Below are positions 36,065-45,686 of a DNA stretch of 47,132 nt, one piece after another. The notes below the pieces were generated by a model that worked only from the letters and a program-made list of their open reading frames with translations, had not been told where the DNA came from and made no database searches. The stretch's first letter is position 1; each line of letters opens with the position of its first letter. This DNA is from Candidatus Methylomirabilis sp. (lineage in GTDB: Bacteria > DYJV01): NCBI GenBank assembly GCA_020722945.1, contig DYJV01000009.1:1-47132 (forward strand), written 5' to 3'. The position numbers were made by a program, and so were the translations under genes.

Positions 36065-36991
36065 CTATATACCAAGCTTTTCAAGATAATTTTTGACTGA
36101 ATTAGCAGCAACTGCACCATCTCCAACAGCAGTTGCAATCTGTCGCAAACTTTTATGAACAGCATCACCTGCTGCAAAACAACCATTACGGTTAGTTTTA
36201 CATTCAGAATCAACAATTAGATATCCATCTTTGCTCTCTATAAAAGATGGGTCTATAAATTCGGTATTTGGATCAAGCCCTATAAAAACAAAAACTCCAC
36301 TAACATTTATATCCCTCATATCACCTGAAATTTTATTTTGAATGACAATTTTTTCAACCACATTCCCACCTTTTATTTCAAGAGGTACACTGTTTAAGAG
36401 AAGTTCTATCTTGCTATTTTGGGAAACTCGCTCCTGAACTATCTTATCAGCTCTAAACTCACCTCTCCTATGAATAATATAAACTTTACTAACAAATTTT
36501 GTAAGGAAAATGGCCTCTTCAAGTGCCGAATTACCACCCCCAATAACAGCAACTTCCATATTCCTAAAAAATGCACCATCACAAGTAGCACAGTAAGATA
36601 CCCCTCTACCGATATATTGACTTTCACCCTTGATCCCCAATTTTTTGTATCTTGCCCCTGAAGCAATTATAAGAGCTCTTGAGTAGAATGTATCTTTATT
36701 GCTGTTAATCTCAAATATATCTTGACTCATACTTATCGATTTGACCTCTACACCTGTGATAATCTCTGTCCCTAATCTTTTAGCTTGTCTTTGGAAATTG
36801 TCCATCAGAAGAAAACCGTTTATAGGTTCTGCAAAACCGGGATAATTTTCTACTTCATGAGTAGTCGTAACCTGCCCTCCAACTATCATCTTTTCAAGAA
36901 TTAAAGTTTTAAATTTGGCTCTTGATGTGTAGATAGCAGCAGTCAAACCTGCAGGACCTCCACCTATTATTAAAACATCGTAAATATTCAT
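36065..36991 (-). CDS. trxB: Thioredoxin reductase-like flavoprotein
   Basis: 308 aa FAD/NADPH disulfide reductase. The FAD site GGGPAG is near the start, the redox pair CATC is near residue 134, the NADPH site is GGGNSALEEA, and the end has FAAGDAVHKSLRQIATAVGDGA. The second of two adjacent ATG codons is preferred because GGAG sits six bases before it. It lies 17 bases after the DUF4130 gene and may share its transcript. No thioredoxin gene is adjacent. Confidence 0.92.
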   Translation of the reverse strand: MNIYDVLIIGGGPAGLTAAIYTSRAKFKTLILEKMIVGGQVTTTHEVENYPGFAEPINGFLLMDNFQRQAKRLGTEIITGVEVKSISMSQDIFEINSNKDTFYSRALIIASGARYKKLGIKGESQYIGRGVSYCATCDGAFFRNMEVAVIGGGNSALEEAIFLTKFVSKVYIIHRRGEFRADKIVQERVSQNSKIELLLNSVPLEIKGGNVVEKIVIQNKISGDMRDINVSGVFVFIGLDPNTEFIDPSFIESKDGYLIVDSECKTNRNGCFAAGDAVHKSLRQIATAVGDGAVAANSVKNYLEKLGI

Positions 36992-37011
36992 CATACACTC
37001 CTACTGTTATT

Positions 37012-37740
37012 TTAAATCTGAAACTCTGTCATATATTCCCTATAAATTAGTGGAACCAACTGTTTCTGTAGCTTTATATTAATTCTTTCGGTTATAGTAA
37101 CATTATTGAAAAAAGTTTTCCATAATTTTTTAAAATCTCTCTCTTCAGATGAGAAGGATGGCAAATCAAAAGATTCAAGTTGATAAACACCCTTTACCAT
37201 ACTATTATTTAAAAATACAATACCCCTTCCAATATCATGGATAATAAATTTTTCACTCCCCAATCTTTTCTGAAAATGGTTACCAAGAAACCATAAAATA
37301 TTGTATTTAGCCTCAAATTTTGCATATAATGTCTTATCTCCCAACTCTTCAAACCGCAAAAACCCATACATTTTGTGGATATACCTGTAAAATTTCTTCT
37401 CAAGCTCATCAACAAACAGTATTGACCTATTACTTATATTATCAAGATTCTTCACATCAGAAAAACCAACTACTATGTAATTAAGTAGCTCTAATTCAAA
37501 TTTAACAGTATCACACATAAAAGTATTCAAAATTTTATTTAAATATTTTGTAGGGAAACTCTTTTTTAAAGCTTTAAAAACTTTTTCACTTTTTTGTTCA
37601 GATGATTTTATCTCAATATACTCTGAGAAGAGAAAGTTATCCCCTCCCCTTACAATATCGGAAGGTGATAATTTGTCATAATAAACATCATAAACCAAAG
37701 ATAAAAATCCTTCAAAACTACCATCATACTTTAAAATCAT
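37012..37740 (-). CDS. DUF4130 (TIGR03915-type) partner of a radical-SAM DNA protein
   Basis: 242 aa. The N-terminus YDGSFEGFLSLVYDVY and the middle ELEKKFYRYIHKMYGFLRFEEL are the hallmarks of the family annotated as a probable DNA-metabolism protein linked to a radical-SAM enzyme. Elsewhere it may be fused to or neighbour a uracil-DNA-glycosylase-like domain; none is seen here. It overlaps the radical-SAM gene by four bases, so the two are coupled. Confidence 0.85.
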   Translation of the reverse strand: MILKYDGSFEGFLSLVYDVYYDKLSPSDIVRGGDNFLFSEYIEIKSSEQKSEKVFKALKKSFPTKYLNKILNTFMCDTVKFELELLNYIVVGFSDVKNLDNISNRSILFVDELEKKFYRYIHKMYGFLRFEELGDKTLYAKFEAKYNILWFLGNHFQKRLGSEKFIIHDIGRGIVFLNNSMVKGVYQLESFDLPSFSSEERDFKKLWKTFFNNVTITERINIKLQKQLVPLIYREYMTEFQI

Positions 37741-38969
37741 AACTCACCAGTAATAGGAGTAAGATCTGTAAAGATAAGATTTTGATTCTTTTTTTCAGGG
37801 ATAAGTAAATTTTGGAAATTCCCCTTTTCAAATGAATGACCAGAAGAGTATTTACCATCAGCAGTGATGAAAAACTTTGCCCTTTTAAGAGAAATTTTAA
37901 GATATTTTAGATCCTCAAAGTTTAACCTCTTATATTTCCTTGCCTTTACTATCTTATGAGCACCCCTTATCCCTATCCCTGGAATCCTTATCAACTGCAT
38001 AAAATCAGCTTTATTTATTTCGATGGGGAAGAGGTGAAGGTTGTTTAACGCCCAGAAACTTTTAGGATCAAGAGCTTCATTGAGATTCATATTCTTCTCA
38101 TTTACTATCTCATCAAATGAAAAATTATAAAAACGGATAAGCCAGTCAGCTTGATAGAGTCTATGCTCTCTTAAAAGTGGAGGCTGCAAAGTAACAGCAG
38201 GTAATCTATTATCTTGATTTATAGGGATATAAGCACTATAATACACCCTTTTTAAAAGTTGTTTTTTATAAAGAGAGGATGAAAGTTGTAAAATATCGTA
38301 GTCAGTTTCCGGAGTGGCTCCCACTATTATCTGAGTAGTAAGCGATGCAGCCTTGCCAGTAGTATTGAGTGAAAAATTTTTTGCAGCTTTTATAGGTCCC
38401 AAGACTTTATCTTTGCTCTTATCAGGTGCAAGTAACATAAGGCTTTTGGCACTCGGAAGCTCAATATTTGAACTTACTCTGCTTGACAGTTTCATCACCT
38501 CTTTTATAATTTCAGGTGAAGAATTGGGAATTAACTTGGTATGGATATATCCATTAAATCTGTATTGGTATCTCAATATTTTCAGAGTTTTGAGTAGTAG
38601 TTCCATAGTATGGTTCTCATCTTTTATTATACCAGAACTCAAAAATAACCCTTCAATATAATTTCTTTTATAAAAATTGATTGTCAAATCAGCAAGCTCT
38701 TGCGGTGTAAAAGAAGCTCTTTCAACATCGTTGCTTGCTCTATTGATACAGTATGCACAATCGTAGATACAAAAATTTGTAAAAAGGACTTTAAGGAGTG
38801 AAATACATCTTCCATCAGGGGTGAATGAGTGGCAGATACCACTACTTTTTGTGGAACCAAGCTCACCTTTACGGTAATAATCACCTGCTCCACTTGAACT
38901 ACAACTTACATCATATTTTGCACTAATACTTAAAATTTTAAGCTTATAAAATATATCTTTTACCACCAT
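37737..38969 (-). CDS. Radical-SAM putative DNA modification/repair protein (TIGR03916 type)
   Basis: 410 aa. The 4Fe-4S SAM motif is Cys67-x3-Cys71-x2-Cys74 (CIYDCAYC), preceded by GICHSFTPDGRC, a second cysteine region typical of the family. SSGIIKDENHTMELL and SSNIELPSAKSL fit the barrel. Near residue 325 a helix-hairpin-helix (LIRIPGIGIRGAHKIVKARK) should bind DNA. Proposed to act on DNA or a base; the reaction is unknown. Always paired with the DUF4130 protein, as here. Confidence 0.88.
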   Translation of the reverse strand: MVVKDIFYKLKILSISAKYDVSCSSSGAGDYYRKGELGSTKSSGICHSFTPDGRCISLLKVLFTNFCIYDCAYCINRASNDVERASFTPQELADLTINFYKRNYIEGLFLSSGIIKDENHTMELLLKTLKILRYQYRFNGYIHTKLIPNSSPEIIKEVMKLSSRVSSNIELPSAKSLMLLAPDKSKDKVLGPIKAAKNFSLNTTGKAASLTTQIIVGATPETDYDILQLSSSLYKKQLLKRVYYSAYIPINQDNRLPAVTLQPPLLREHRLYQADWLIRFYNFSFDEIVNEKNMNLNEALDPKSFWALNNLHLFPIEINKADFMQLIRIPGIGIRGAHKIVKARKYKRLNFEDLKYLKISLKRAKFFITADGKYSSGHSFEKGNFQNLLIPEKKNQNLIFTDLTPITGEL

Positions 38970-39012
38970 ACTAAACTCTAACTTGCCTATAATGTATTTT
39001 CAGAGTATTCAT

Positions 39013-39783
39013 TTAAATAGAAAATTTATCATCTGTTACATCAGCAATCCCTTCAAATAAGGGGCGGGCAAAATAGTAACCTTGGAAATAATTTATATTC
39101 AAATCTCTAAGGCATTGTAACTCTTCATATGTTTCTACACCTTCAGCAAGAAGAGATACATTAAGCTCTTTACAAATTTCAACCATTCCCTTCACAATAG
39201 ACTGCTTTGCCCTGCTATTATCTATCCCCCTTATTAGGAGCATATCTAATTTTATAAAATTAGGTTGAAAATCTGCAAGTAAATTTAATCCTGCATAACC
39301 CGAACCAAAATCATCTATTGCTGTCAAAAAATTAAGTTTTTTGTAATACTCAACTATATCCTTTATCTTTTTTGTATCTTTTACCTCTTCAACCTCAGTA
39401 ATCTCAAATATTATCTTATCAGTAGGGAATCCATAAATCTTTGCAGCTTGAAGAGTTGTCCTAATGCAGAGCTCTGGCTCATAAACAGCATTAGGGAGAA
39501 AATTGATACTCAAAAAACTTTTAATCCCAAGCTTTGCAGCTAACTCTATTGCTTTGATCCTGCAAGCCTGATCAAATTTGTATAGATTGTCGCTATTGAC
39601 CCTGCTCAAAACAAAAGCTGCAGATTCATTATTACTACCTCTGACAAGTGCTTCATAACCAAAAACCGCTCTCTGATTAAAATCAACAATAGGTTGAAAC
39701 GCCATTGTAAAATCAAATCCAAGTCCATAGCCACCATCACATCTTTCACAACCAAAATTTTTAAAATACTCTGGAATTGCCAT
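39013..39783 (-). CDS. EAL-domain cyclic-di-GMP phosphodiesterase
   Basis: 256 aa made almost wholly of an EAL domain. Catalytic and metal-binding residues look complete: EALVRG, the Asn in SINFLPN, FEITE, AIDDFGSGYAGL, FIKLD and AEGVET. A short N-terminal cysteine pair (FGCERCDGG) precedes it and might bind metal or sense redox. No other sensor or GGDEF domain. Probably lowers c-di-GMP, which would fit control of motility or attachment. The ATG at 39781-39783 has GAGG upstream; the frame extends ten codons further without one. Confidence 0.9.
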   Translation of the reverse strand: MAIPEYFKNFGCERCDGGYGLGFDFTMAFQPIVDFNQRAVFGYEALVRGSNNESAAFVLSRVNSDNLYKFDQACRIKAIELAAKLGIKSFLSINFLPNAVYEPELCIRTTLQAAKIYGFPTDKIIFEITEVEEVKDTKKIKDIVEYYKKLNFLTAIDDFGSGYAGLNLLADFQPNFIKLDMLLIRGIDNSRAKQSIVKGMVEICKELNVSLLAEGVETYEELQCLRDLNINYFQGYYFARPLFEGIADVTDDKFSI

Positions 39784-39899
39784 AATACCATTCCTCTTTA
39801 CTATAAAATACAACCTTAAAATTTTAAATAATAATTACTAATCTACTTGATTTATCTATTTTTTAGCTTTGAATCTAAATATTCAAATTTGAAATTGTA

Positions 39900-41222
39900 T
39901 TACTTTTCTATAATATCAAAAAATTTCTCCCTTGCCTGACTATGTATAACAATAGGTTTTGGATAGTCAAATAATTTTGTATTCAGAAGATACTTCTCAC
40001 TATGTAGATATTCTGAAGGAATATCTTTTAGCTGAGGTAACCAATGTTTGATATAACTCCCATCAGGATCAAATTTCTTTGAATTACTATACGGATTGAA
40101 AATTCTAAAATATGGCTGGGGGTCTATCCCTGTGCCAGCACACCATTGCCAAGATAAAACATTGGACGATTTATCAAAATCCATAAGGTAATTTGCAAAA
40201 AAATCTTCACCCCACCTCCAGTCAATATGAAGGTCCTTAGTCAAAAAAGAGGCAACTACCATTCTTGCCCTATTGTGCATATTGCCAGTAGCAAGAAGCT
40301 CTCTTATCGAAGCATCTACAATAGGAACACCTGTTTCTCCATTTGAGAACTTTATAAACTTCTCTTCGTCGTTAATATAATGTATCTTGTATCTGTAGTT
40401 AACCTTTTCAAGATTATTAAAATGGTAAAGTAGATGAGCATAAAATTCTCTAAATATCAGTTGTCTAAAAAAAGGTTCAACCTCAAGACCCTCACTCTTC
40501 CACTGAATTAAAGTTCTCAAAACTTCTCTAATGCTTATTGTGCCAAATCTTAAATCAACACCCAAATGAGATGTCGAATCAATATTGAGAAAATCTCTAT
40601 CTTTGCTGTAAGAATTAATTTTATCCTTAAATATTTTAAGTTTATCGTAAGGAGATAAAGGGGAAATATTAGAATCCTCAAAATATATATCTGATAAAGA
40701 TTCTATACTTTTAATATCATATTGAACTTGGGTCTTTTCATTACTATTACAAAGATACTCTAAATGATAAGATGGGGAGTATATAAACTTAACTTTTTGA
40801 TAAAAAGGTGTAAAAACAAGATATGGAGAACCATCATCCTTTTTTATCTGATCAGGGTCGAATATATATGTATCTTTTAATCTTTCAAAAGAAATAACAT
40901 CAGATACTTCTTTATCTCTTTTGATAGCATAAGAATCGTAATCACCAGATGCATATACTTTTTCAAAACCAGCTTCTTTTAACTTGCAAAATATCTCAAG
41001 AGGGTCACCATACAAAATGTGTAGGTTTAATCCTATTTTGAGAAGATCAGATTTTAACTTTTTTAAGTAAAACCATACAAAGCTGACTCTTTTATCTTGC
41101 TTGGAGAGAGGTTGAAGGATATTTTTGTCAAAAATAAATAAAGGAAAAACTTCACCTTTTACAGATAAACTTGGGTTGTCTCTAACTCTAAGGTCTCTTC
41201 TAAACCATAGTATCTGTTTCAT
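39900..41222 (-). CDS. phrB: Deoxyribodipyrimidine photolyase (class I-type)
   Basis: Light-driven repair of cyclobutane pyrimidine dimers. The family start MKQILWFRRDLRVRDNPSL opens the antenna-binding domain; the FAD domain holds TSHLGVDLRFGTIS, HNRARMVVASFLTKDL and WQWCAGTGIDPQPYFRIFNP. 440 aa is normal. The ATG at 41220-41222 is chosen on family similarity; an upstream TTG at 41276 and an ATG between are also in frame, and no ribosome binding site settles it. A photolyase suggests the organism meets light at times. Confidence 0.92.
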   Translation of the reverse strand: MKQILWFRRDLRVRDNPSLSVKGEVFPLFIFDKNILQPLSKQDKRVSFVWFYLKKLKSDLLKIGLNLHILYGDPLEIFCKLKEAGFEKVYASGDYDSYAIKRDKEVSDVISFERLKDTYIFDPDQIKKDDGSPYLVFTPFYQKVKFIYSPSYHLEYLCNSNEKTQVQYDIKSIESLSDIYFEDSNISPLSPYDKLKIFKDKINSYSKDRDFLNIDSTSHLGVDLRFGTISIREVLRTLIQWKSEGLEVEPFFRQLIFREFYAHLLYHFNNLEKVNYRYKIHYINDEEKFIKFSNGETGVPIVDASIRELLATGNMHNRARMVVASFLTKDLHIDWRWGEDFFANYLMDFDKSSNVLSWQWCAGTGIDPQPYFRIFNPYSNSKKFDPDGSYIKHWLPQLKDIPSEYLHSEKYLLNTKLFDYPKPIVIHSQAREKFFDIIEK

Positions 41223-41353
41223 AAAAAGAGTTGTAGCAGAGATTGGAATAATTTTCAACATCTTTAAATTACTCAATATTGGCAGATAATTTTAAAATAA
41301 TTTGACATTTTAAAACCAAAATAATAAGCAAAAGATTAAATCTTTAATCAGAA

Positions 41354-43069
41354 TTGGAGACTAAAGCAGAATTGATAAACAAATTACGTTCACTACTTAC
41401 AAGAAGGGATAAACAATTTTTACTATTTCTCCTTATCTTTTCAATATTCATATCAGTAATGGAAACCGCAGGTGTATCAGTAATAATGCCATTTATCTCT
41501 GTTGCGAGCAACTTTTCGCTTATAGATAGCAACAAATATTTTAATTTTTTATACTCTCTATTTGGTTTTAGGGAACATATAGATTTCGTAATAGTTTTTG
41601 GAATTTTCCTTATAATTTTCTATTCAGTTAGAAGTGCCATAAATCTCTTCTACTTTTACCTACTATCAAGATTTTCAAAAGGTAGATACCATCTTCTTGC
41701 TTATAGACTTTTTGAGAACTATATCGGTATGAGCTACCACTCTTTCATTCAGAAAAATAGTGCTGATATTAATAAAGCAATTATAAATGAAGCACAAAAC
41801 CTTACCAACATTATTTCAGCAATACTATTTATGATGAGTGAGATATTTGTGGTAATGTTTATCTACTCTATGATGCTTTATATTAACTGGAAAATTACAA
41901 TTCTACTGACCATAATACTTATCTTTAATTCACTTCTCCTCATACTTACTATCTCTAAAAAAATTAAGAGAGCAGGAGTAAAAAGGGAGGAGCATCAGAA
42001 AAAATTTTACGAAATAATAAATACCACACTTGGTAATTTCAAAATTATGAAATTACGCTCCAATACAGATGAGATACTCAAAAAATTCATCGAATCAAGT
42101 TCAGGTTTTGCAAAAGTAAATATTCTTAATGAGACTCTTGTGCAGTTTCCAAGATTATTCCTTGAAGCAGTAGGTTTCTCAATAGTTACTTTTGTAGTGG
42201 TATATCTTGTTTTTAAATATCAGAGAGATGTATCTTCAGCTCTTGGACTTATATCTATGTTTGTGCTTGGACTTTACAGACTCATGCCATCAGTCAATAG
42301 GATACTTAGCAGTTACAACCAAATACTCTACAACAAACGTTCCCTTGATATTGTCCATAATGACCTTATGTATAGAAGTGAAGAGTTAAAAGATAAAGAG
42401 ATAGAATTTAACGATAAGATAGAGTTGAGAGATATATCATTTGAATATAACAAAGATAGGATTGTTCTAAAAAATATAAATATTACAATTAAAAAGGGTG
42501 AAAAGATAGCTTTTGTAGGTGAAAGTGGCAGTGGGAAAACAACCTTAGTTGATATAATCATCGGCCTTTACAAACCTCAAACTGGCTTTATTGCAGTAGA
42601 TGGGAAGAAACTAAATCAGGATAACATAAAATCTTGGAGAAGAAAGATAGGTTATATACCTCAATCTGTTTATCTCTTTGATGGGACAGTTGCACAAAAT
42701 GTTGTTTTTGATGGAGTTGAAGATAGAGAAAAAGTTATAGATGTTCTTAAAAAAGCAAATATTTACAAATTTCTACAAACTCAAGAGGGGATTGACACAG
42801 TTGTTGGTGAAAATGGAATAAAATTGAGCGGAGGACAGAAACAGCGAATTGCAATAGCAAGGGCTCTCTACCACGACCCTGAAATCCTTGTCCTTGACGA
42901 AGCTACAAGTGCACTTGACAACGAAACAGAGAGCAACATAATGGATGAAATTTACACACTTGCCGAAAGTAAGACAATGATAATAGTTGCCCATAGATTA
43001 TCAACCATAAGTAGATGTGAAAAGAAGATAGAGCTTTCAAACGGTGTAATCAGAGAAAATCAAAATTGA
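41354..43069 (+). CDS. ABC exporter, PglK-like (lipid-linked glycan flippase type)
   Basis: 571-residue half-transporter: six helices, then an ATPase domain with GESGSGKTT, a Q-loop in IPQSVYLFDG, LSGGQKQR, ILVLDEATSALD and AHRLST. The first helix, FSIFISVMETAGVSVIMPFISVAS, recalls PglK/WlaB flippases for lipid-linked oligosaccharide. Substrate is inferred only; no glycosyltransferases adjoin. The start is TTG at 41354 without a clear ribosome binding site. Divergent from the photolyase. Confidence 0.75.
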   Translation: METKAELINKLRSLLTRRDKQFLLFLLIFSIFISVMETAGVSVIMPFISVASNFSLIDSNKYFNFLYSLFGFREHIDFVIVFGIFLIIFYSVRSAINLFYFYLLSRFSKGRYHLLAYRLFENYIGMSYHSFIQKNSADINKAIINEAQNLTNIISAILFMMSEIFVVMFIYSMMLYINWKITILLTIILIFNSLLLILTISKKIKRAGVKREEHQKKFYEIINTTLGNFKIMKLRSNTDEILKKFIESSSGFAKVNILNETLVQFPRLFLEAVGFSIVTFVVVYLVFKYQRDVSSALGLISMFVLGLYRLMPSVNRILSSYNQILYNKRSLDIVHNDLMYRSEELKDKEIEFNDKIELRDISFEYNKDRIVLKNINITIKKGEKIAFVGESGSGKTTLVDIIIGLYKPQTGFIAVDGKKLNQDNIKSWRRKIGYIPQSVYLFDGTVAQNVVFDGVEDREKVIDVLKKANIYKFLQTQEGIDTVVGENGIKLSGGQKQRIAIARALYHDPEILVLDEATSALDNETESNIMDEIYTLAESKTMIIVAHRLSTISRCEKKIELSNGVIRENQN

Positions 43070-43218
43070 TATTAAGGGTTAGATAAATAATTAATAGCAA
43101 TATAAAAGTAGCTTTTATAATTCAAAAATTTTTATAAAGTGGTTAGGTAACATTTCTATAATACAACTTTAAAAATTAAGATTGTATAATTTATAAGATC
43201 TTGAATCGGAGAGATATA

Positions 43219-44565
43219 ATGGGGCTAAAAAACAATACATTCACTAAAATAAATAGCGATACCAACCAAAATTATATGACTCTCAAGGTCAAATGCTCCA
43301 ACAAATTTCTACCCATCGTCACATCTTTTGCAGAGGAAGCTGCTGGTGCATTCGGTTTTGGGATAGAAGAGAGATTTTCATTGAGGCTCGGAGCTGAAGA
43401 GATATATTCATATATATGCAAAATTCTCTCATTTGACACCTTTATAGAGATAATTGTTTCAAATGGCGGATATTTTATGGAGTTATCATTTATATTTTCA
43501 GGGCATATCCCTTTAAGAACATTCAATCTTACCACATCAATATCTCTGGATAATGATCAAGACATAGATGAACTTGGTCTTATGCTTGCATCAAGAACAT
43601 CAGATAAATTTCAGGTTTATGAAGACAATAAGGGGAATATCTGTTTATCCCTAATAAAGGAGAAAACCTACCCATTTGCCACAAAAGAGAAAGAGCTTCC
43701 ATCTTTCAAAAATATTGAATCTTCCTCTGTTACCACTCCCAACAATGAAGAGCTTAAACTTTTTTCAAAATATTTAAGCAATTTTCCAAACAACCAGCTA
43801 ATCCCAGATTTTATTAATTATCCTGGGAAACTTGTTGACATGGTTACAAATGGAACATTCAATGCTTTGATTGCAAAAACTACTGACAATCATATAACCG
43901 GAGGGATTATCTGGAATCTTTTAAATCATAAATTAATAGAATTTTATGGACCTTACACTCTTACTCCAAATTTAAACAAAGATATTAATGAGCAATTGAT
44001 CGAACATTTTATCCAATCCGTTGCTAAATCAGGAGTTACCGGATTATTCTCAAAAGTCCACAACAACTCTCTCTCTCTTGAATATTTTGAAAAGATAGGT
44101 GAACTAAGAGTGCACAACACTTCAAAAGAGCAGCCAGACAACATCCAAGTCTATTTCAGACAGCTCAATGAAGATTCTGGTGGGACTGTATGGTGCGACA
44201 TCTCTGTAAAAGATTTTTTATTTGAGACTTACAGCAATCTTTTTCTTACAAGAAATATAGAGGTTGTAAAAGAGATGGGAGAAATTTTCTCTCCATACTC
44301 TGTAATATCAGCAGAGATCAACAGATTTCAAAAAACAGCAGTATTAAGAGTAATAGAATTTGGTGCTGATATAAAAGATAATCTTTATAAACATATCCAA
44401 CTTCTAAATAGCGAACTCATTAATAATATCTTTTTTGAGATAGATCTTGGAATATCTTGGCAGGCATACACTATCCCTGCTCTGAAAGAGGCAAACTTTA
44501 CCCCAAAAGTAGTAATCCCCTCTGCAGGTGTCAGTGATATAATTATTTTTCAGTGGATTGAATAG
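43219..44565 (+). CDS. RsbW-like ATPase domain fused to a GNAT-like domain, unknown function
   Basis: 448 aa. Residues about 20-155 resemble the HATPase_c_2 fold of anti-sigma kinases: FAEEAAGAFGFGIEERFSLRLGAEEI, then DELGLMLASRTSDKFQVYEDNKGNICLSLIKEK, matching the end of RsbW-type domains. The N-box Asn expected after the Glu-Glu pair is replaced (EEIYSY), so ATP binding may be lost. The rest resembles one or two acetyltransferase-like units (GTFNALIAKTTDNHITGGIIW, EYFEKIGEL). GGAGAG precedes the ATG at 43219. hisC follows after three bases. Function unknown. Confidence 0.6.
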   Translation: MGLKNNTFTKINSDTNQNYMTLKVKCSNKFLPIVTSFAEEAAGAFGFGIEERFSLRLGAEEIYSYICKILSFDTFIEIIVSNGGYFMELSFIFSGHIPLRTFNLTTSISLDNDQDIDELGLMLASRTSDKFQVYEDNKGNICLSLIKEKTYPFATKEKELPSFKNIESSSVTTPNNEELKLFSKYLSNFPNNQLIPDFINYPGKLVDMVTNGTFNALIAKTTDNHITGGIIWNLLNHKLIEFYGPYTLTPNLNKDINEQLIEHFIQSVAKSGVTGLFSKVHNNSLSLEYFEKIGELRVHNTSKEQPDNIQVYFRQLNEDSGGTVWCDISVKDFLFETYSNLFLTRNIEVVKEMGEIFSPYSVISAEINRFQKTAVLRVIEFGADIKDNLYKHIQLLNSELINNIFFEIDLGISWQAYTIPALKEANFTPKVVIPSAGVSDIIIFQWIE

Positions 44566-44568
44566 ATA

Positions 44569-45684
44569 ATGCCTTACTCAAATTTACAAAATCTGATTCC
44601 AGATTATATAAAAAAATTTGAAGCCTATACCCCTTCAAAGCCTGACGATATCCTTTGTAAAACTTTCCATTGTCCACATCTTTACAGGCTCAACAATAAC
44701 GAAAACCCTCTTGGACCACCTCAAGCATCTCAAAAGATAATAAAAGAGTTTCTACCTTTTAAAGCATCAGTTTATCCAAGTGGTGATTCATACCATCTTC
44801 GATCTAAACTTGGAGATAAATTTAATTTACATCATGACCAATTTCTTGTTGGCAATGGAGCTAATGAGTTAATTTCATTCGTAATTAAAGCTTTTTGCGA
44901 AAAGGGAGACAATATCGTTACTGCTGACAAAACTTTTGCAGTCTATGAATGGGTAGCTGAATTTTCAGGTTTTCAAAGCAAGCTCGTTCCACTTCTCAAC
45001 TACGGTTTTGATCCTGAGGGGATTTTAAATGCCATAGATAACAAAACCAAAATTATCTTTATATGCAACCCCAACAACCCTACCGGGACTTACTGGGATA
45101 CAACTACTCTGACAAATTTCCTTGATAGAGTCAACGGGCGGCAGATTGTTGTTCTTGATGAAGCTTATTTTGAATTTGTTGATAAAGAAGATTACCCTAA
45201 TGGGATGAATTTAATAGAGCGATATCCAAACCTTGTAGTATTCAGAACTTTTTCCAAAATGTATGGTCTTGCAGGGTTAAGAGTAGGATTTCTTGCAGGG
45301 ACAATAGATGTTGTTGACACAATAAGGAAAACTTGTGTAGTTTATTCAGTCAATGTTCTTGCACAAGAAGCTGCTACCGCTGCACTTGATGATGATACAC
45401 ATATTTACAAAACTCGTAATCTTATCAAAACTGAAAAAAATTTTATAACAGAGGAGCTTTCTCGTTTGGGAGTTTACCATATCTCTGGTGAAGGTTGTTA
45501 CCTTATGTTTAAGCTGCCTATTAGTGATACTCTTGCCTACAGGAAATTTATAACTCAAGGGATTATTATAAGGAGTATGACAGGTTTTAGATTTCCCAAC
45601 TGGATAAGGGTGAGTATCAGCACACATCAAATTATGGAAAAATTTATAGATACATTAGAAAAGATACTTAAAAAAAGAGTTTAA
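44569..45684 (+). CDS. hisC: Histidinol-phosphate aminotransferase family protein
   Basis: 371 aa fold-type I aminotransferase. LNNNENPLGPP, NPNNPTGT, LDEAYFEF and the PLP lysine in FRTFSKMYGLAGLRVGF, plus IRVSIST near the end, are HisC signatures. It normally makes histidinol phosphate in histidine synthesis, though close relatives act on aromatic or other amino acids. No other his genes are near. It sits between the RsbW-like/GNAT gene and the xdh-type gene with gaps of three and two bases. Confidence 0.85.
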   Translation: MPYSNLQNLIPDYIKKFEAYTPSKPDDILCKTFHCPHLYRLNNNENPLGPPQASQKIIKEFLPFKASVYPSGDSYHLRSKLGDKFNLHHDQFLVGNGANELISFVIKAFCEKGDNIVTADKTFAVYEWVAEFSGFQSKLVPLLNYGFDPEGILNAIDNKTKIIFICNPNNPTGTYWDTTTLTNFLDRVNGRQIVVLDEAYFEFVDKEDYPNGMNLIERYPNLVVFRTFSKMYGLAGLRVGFLAGTIDVVDTIRKTCVVYSVNVLAQEAATAALDDDTHIYKTRNLIKTEKNFITEELSRLGVYHISGEGCYLMFKLPISDTLAYRKFITQGIIIRSMTGFRFPNWIRVSISTHQIMEKFIDTLEKILKKRV

Positions 45685-45686
45685 AA

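Noticed and set aside
43134-43162. Promoter for the RsbW-like/hisC/xdh operon
   Set aside because: A perfect TATAAT lies at 43157-43162, but no acceptable -35 box is present at the proper distance, so it is not listed as a feature.
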